Shown here: positions 7,045-9,253 of the stretch, in pieces | How positions within the stretch are numbered: the stretch's first letter is position 1 | How the letters are laid out: each line of letters starts with the position of its first letter | Assembly (NCBI GenBank): GCA_019136175.1 | Contig: JAGVUS010000181.1 | Coordinates: forward strand, 1 to 9,253 | Direction of reading: 5' to 3' | DNA: 9,253 nt | From: Chloroflexota bacterium | Lineage (GTDB): Bacteria; Chloroflexota; Anaerolineae; Anaerolineales; Anaerolineaceae | Notes under the pieces: generated by a model | Database searches by the model: none | Told to the model about the DNA's origin: nothing | The model's input: the letters and a program-made list of their open reading frames with translations, nothing else | Translations under genes and position numbers: made by a program

Positions 7045-7458
7045 TTATCCTGTGGGCATCCCCATCCAGACAAGCCTTTCCAGTAATTTCCATTTGTCAG
7101 CCAGGAACAACCCCAGTCCTGCCCCAATTGCATCAATTCCAATATCCACCCATGTGCCGTTCCTTCCGGGAATAAAAGATTGGTGAAATTCATCCATAAC
7201 TGCAAAAAGAACTGTAATCAAGAATGCAGGATATTTTGATTTTAACATTTTCCCCGGCAAAGCCCGCAGTGTGGCAAGGGATAACAAAGCATAACCAAGC
7301 ATATGCCCCGCTTTCTTGATCAATACATCCAGCAGATCAAATTGGGGAATTTCTGATGCCGGAAGTGATGAAAAATAATAGATCACTGTCATCATACAGA
7401 CAGCAGGACAATACCGGGAGATGATTTGCCAGAATCCTATTCGCCCCAATTTATTCAT
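7045..7458 (-). CDS. VanZ-like small membrane protein
   Basis: A 137-residue protein with four hydrophobic segments (about residues 17-30, 52-67, 76-88 and 104-118). It carries the VanZ-family signature: KKAGHMLGYALL (48-59), then DEFHQSFIPGRNGTWVD (89-105), with the conserved Asp-Glu-x-x-His-Gln and Pro-Gly-Arg. VanZ was named from a vancomycin-resistance cluster where it gives low-level teicoplanin resistance; most relatives occur without van genes and their chemistry is unknown, so no resistance role should be assumed here. The ATG at 7458 overlaps the end of the alpha/beta hydrolase by eight bases (ATGAATAA), which points to translational coupling; the ribosome site is poor. The frame stays open upstream to 7536 inside the hydrolase, but that extension is not membrane-like and lacks support. 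Confidence 0.88.
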   Translation of the reverse strand: MNKLGRIGFWQIISRYCPAVCMMTVIYYFSSLPASEIPQFDLLDVLIKKAGHMLGYALLSLATLRALPGKMLKSKYPAFLITVLFAVMDEFHQSFIPGRNGTWVDIGIDAIGAGLGLFLADKWKLLERLVWMGMPTG

Positions 7459-8233
7459 GCTGCCAACCCGGTATGGTGTCCAGAAATTCCAGCAGTGATT
7501 GATTAACGTTCGCTGGTTGATCCACCATGACTGCATGCCCCGCTCCAGGAATGGTTATATTCCTGGCTTGCGGTATCTCCCTGATCAAATCCTCCTGGTC
7601 TTCCAATCGGATGGTGGTATCCTGGTCGCCACGAATAACCAATACCGGCATTTTAAGAGCCCCAAGTTGTTTCCTGGAATCAAACCGGACAAGCTCCATC
7701 ATCGCAGAACGATATACAATTGGATCTGCTGCCAAAATTCGCTTCACGGTCTCCTCGCGGAGCCACTCCTGTTGTGAGTGGGGAAAAACCCGGCGTGCAA
7801 CCAGCTCTGCCTGGGCTGCCGGACCGCGAAAAGTTGTGATCAACCCCCTTCGCAACAGGTAAATCCATTCACTGGCATGATGTGGACGGAGATGAGAAAA
7901 CGTGTTCACCAGAACCAATCCGGCAACGATTTCCGGATAATCGATTGCCATCTGTTGTGCAATTGTGCCACCCAACGAATGTCCAATGACAATAACCTTC
8001 TCATCAGTACATTCTTGAAGGAATTTTCTGATCAAGTAAGCCACTCCCCGAATGGTCCAGTGCGCCCCATGATGTGGTGTCTTTCCGAACCCTGGAAGAT
8101 CTACTGCAATGGGACGATATCCCGCCTGGCAGAGTGCCTGCAATTGAAATACCCAGGAACTTGCATCCGCCCCCAAGCCATGGATGAACACGATAATCCC
8201 TCTCCCTTCAGGACAATGATCAAGGTTGTTCAA
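7451..8233 (-). CDS. Alpha/beta hydrolase
   Basis: A 260-residue alpha/beta-hydrolase-fold enzyme. Visible features are the oxyanion-hole motif HGLGADASSW (18-27), the strand-turn DLPGFGKT (45-52), the nucleophile elbow GHSLGG with Ser86, a lid region around residues 120-180, the acid GDQD with Asp205, and GAGH with His233. The whole catalytic triad is present, so it is presumably an active esterase, lipase or C-C hydrolase; its sequence does not fix the substrate. The start is TTG at 8233: GGGG lies five bases upstream and stop codons (TGA TGA) sit in frame shortly above, with only ATT, GGG, GCA and TAT between them and the TTG. Only 17 residues precede His18, a little shorter than usual. 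It is divergent from murA and overlaps the VanZ-like gene, so the two are probably co-transcribed. Confidence 0.87.
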   Translation of the reverse strand: MNNLDHCPEGRGIIVFIHGLGADASSWVFQLQALCQAGYRPIAVDLPGFGKTPHHGAHWTIRGVAYLIRKFLQECTDEKVIVIGHSLGGTIAQQMAIDYPEIVAGLVLVNTFSHLRPHHASEWIYLLRRGLITTFRGPAAQAELVARRVFPHSQQEWLREETVKRILAADPIVYRSAMMELVRFDSRKQLGALKMPVLVIRGDQDTTIRLEDQEDLIREIPQARNITIPGAGHAVMVDQPANVNQSLLEFLDTIPGWQHE

Positions 8234-8267
8234 ATATGCCCCAATTCATCATTTTCAGATCAGGTGG

Positions 8268-8276
8268 ATTATCACA
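8268..8276 (-). promoter_or_regulatory. Extended -10 promoter (TGTGATAAT) of the hydrolase unit
   Basis: On the minus strand TGT (8276-8274) precedes GATAAT (8273-8268), matching the extended -10 pattern TGnTATAAT except for one base. A 17-base spacer leads to CCGTCA, matching three of six -35 bases. Transcription would start near 8261, leaving about 27 bases of leader before the TTG start. Confidence 0.4.
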
Positions 8277-8297
8277 CACAGGATTTGGCTTGACGGC

Positions 8298-8303
8298 TAT
8301 AAT
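8298..8303 (+). promoter_or_regulatory. -10 box (TATAAT) of murA
   Basis: A perfect TATAAT with a start near 8310 and a leader of about 17 bases containing the Shine-Dalgarno site. At 17 bases spacing the -35 position reads CACACA (three of six). A perfect-looking TTGAC at 8290-8294 lies only a few bases before the box and cannot act as its -35 element in the usual geometry. Confidence 0.5.
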
Positions 8304-8314
8304 AACATGAAAAC

Positions 8315-8320
8315 AGGAGG
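8315..8320 (+). promoter_or_regulatory. Shine-Dalgarno AGGAGG of murA
   Basis: AGGAGG ends six bases before the ATG at 8327, close to ideal spacing. It is the strongest ribosome site in the window and fixes the start. Confidence 0.9.
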
Positions 8321-8326
8321 TTACCA

Positions 8327-9253
8327 ATGGAGAAATTTATCATCGAGGGGCAACATCCTTTACAGGGCGAAATGACACCTTCGGGGAATAAAAATGCTGC
8401 ACTTCCCCTGCTGGCTGCCTGCCTGCTGACAGACGAACCCATTATTATGCATAATGTGCCAGATATTCTCGATGTTCGCGCCATGCGTTCCCTTTTGGAA
8501 AGCCTGGGCGTGGAGATCGTGTCCCTGGACAATCACACCTGGAAGATCCACGCCAAGGAAGTTCGCCCGGCAGATCTGGATCCGGATTTATGCCGCCGGA
8601 TTCGGGCTTCCATCCTGCTTGCCGGACCCATGACAGCCCGTTCCGGCGATCTGCATCTTCCCCCTCCAGGTGGCGATGTTATTGGTAGACGGCGGGTGGA
8701 CACCCACTTATTGATTTTGCAAAAATTGGGTGCTGAGGTAACTTATGAACGCTCATTTCATTTCAAAGCCACACACGGTCTGGTGGGTGCTGATATCCTG
8801 CTTGATGAAGCCAGTGTTACAGGCACTGAAAACGCAATCATGGCATGTGTCACTGCCCGCGGCGAATCCATTATTCGCAACGCCGCTTCGGAACCTCATG
8901 TCCAGGAGCTATGCCATTTCCTGAACAGCCTTGGTGCCAGGATCGAAAATATTGGCTCAAACACACTTCACATCACAGGTGTCCCCAGGCTGCACGGCGG
9001 TGAATTTACCATTGGACCCGACTACCTGGAGGTGGTTAGTTTCATTGGCGCTGCAGTTGTGACTCATGGAAGCATTCGCATCCGCAATGCGGGAGTGCAA
9101 TACCTGGATATGATTCATTATGTCTTTTCCAGGCTGGGTATTACCTGGAATGTGGACGGTGAAGATATAATTGTCCCCGCAGCACAGTCATTCGAAATGC
9201 AGCCCGACCTGGGCGGTGCCATCCCTGAAATATCCGTCATGCCCTGGCCTTCC
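8327..9253 (+). CDS. murA: UDP-N-acetylglucosamine 1-carboxyvinyltransferase (MurA), C-terminus beyond the right edge
   Basis: The first 309 codons of MurA, which transfers enolpyruvate from PEP to UDP-GlcNAc in the first committed, cytoplasmic step of peptidoglycan synthesis. The full protein is usually about 420 residues. Visible landmarks are SGNKNAALPLL with Lys22-Asn23, RASILLAGP with Arg93, the catalytic loop PPGGDVIGRRRVDTH, TGTENAIMA, EPHVQELCHFLNSLGA, and the start of the C-terminal active-site stretch at VMPWPS. Residue 117, where most MurA enzymes have the reactive Cys (Cys115 in E. coli), is Asp. Asp occurs naturally there in Mycobacterium, Chlamydia and Borrelia enzymes, which stay active but escape fosfomycin. 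The Arg, Asp and His that follow the loop are kept (Arg122, Asp125, His127). A close paralog of different use cannot be wholly excluded because the end is missing. It is divergent from the hydrolase operon. Confidence 0.92.
   Translation, partial: MEKFIIEGQHPLQGEMTPSGNKNAALPLLAACLLTDEPIIMHNVPDILDVRAMRSLLESLGVEIVSLDNHTWKIHAKEVRPADLDPDLCRRIRASILLAGPMTARSGDLHLPPPGGDVIGRRRVDTHLLILQKLGAEVTYERSFHFKATHGLVGADILLDEASVTGTENAIMACVTARGESIIRNAASEPHVQELCHFLNSLGARIENIGSNTLHITGVPRLHGGEFTIGPDYLEVVSFIGAAVVTHGSIRIRNAGVQYLDMIHYVFSRLGITWNVDGEDIIVPAAQSFEMQPDLGGAIPEISVMPWPS

Noticed and set aside
6960..7205. Upstream extension of the GNAT gene by 82 codons
   Set aside because: It overlaps the well-supported VanZ-like gene in another frame, the added sequence is unlike the family, and AGAGG before 6959 gives a good start.
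7778..8293. 171-codon open frame on the plus strand opposite the hydrolase
   Set aside because: The hydrolase has a complete catalytic triad on the other strand; this frame shows no domain and is probably open by chance.
1..9253. tRNA or rRNA genes, CRISPR repeats, insertion sequences, attachment sites, defence-system genes
   Set aside because: I looked for these and saw no cloverleaf, regular direct repeats, transposase or terminal inverted repeats; every stretch longer than 100 bases is covered by a gene.

Overview
The window holds nine protein-coding genes, two of them cut by the window edges, and no rRNA, tRNA, CRISPR array or insertion sequence that I can see. The gene set suggests a free-living bacterium of the Chloroflexota, most likely an Anaerolineae-type member. 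That placement is inference: it rests on several divergent GT-C membrane glycosyltransferases of a style I associate with that phylum and on a murA whose catalytic cysteine position is aspartate. Nothing here identifies a species.

Layout. Positions 1-1940 (minus) carry two consecutive GT-C type membrane glycosyltransferases: a GT39-like gene cut at the left edge and a GT87/DUF2029-like gene. Positions 2028-2819 (plus) carry a nitrilase-superfamily amidohydrolase, divergent from the GT87 gene. Positions 2823-4448 (minus) carry a GT39-like protein that converges on the amidohydrolase with 3 bases between the stops. Positions 4479-5813 (plus) carry another GT39-like protein, divergent from the previous one with only 30 bases between start codons. 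Positions 5832-8233 (minus) carry three genes read in the order alpha/beta hydrolase, VanZ-like membrane protein, YghO-like GNAT acyltransferase; the first two overlap by 8 bases and the third ends in a clear intrinsic terminator. From 8327 to the right edge (plus) is murA, divergent from the hydrolase.

How the genes may work together. Four GT-C proteins in 5.8 kb suggest polyprenyl-phosphate-sugar-dependent glycosylation of surface molecules, and murA starts peptidoglycan synthesis, so cell-envelope functions dominate. The amidohydrolase, alpha/beta hydrolase and acyltransferase have no substrate that the sequence reveals. The strand alternates often, so the window looks like several short transcription units rather than one operon. 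No gap between genes exceeds 100 bases. I did not find a convincing undescribed system; the most notable points are the Asp-type MurA, the compact divergent GT39 pair with a candidate leaderless start, and a minus-strand terminator embedded in a plus-strand coding sequence.
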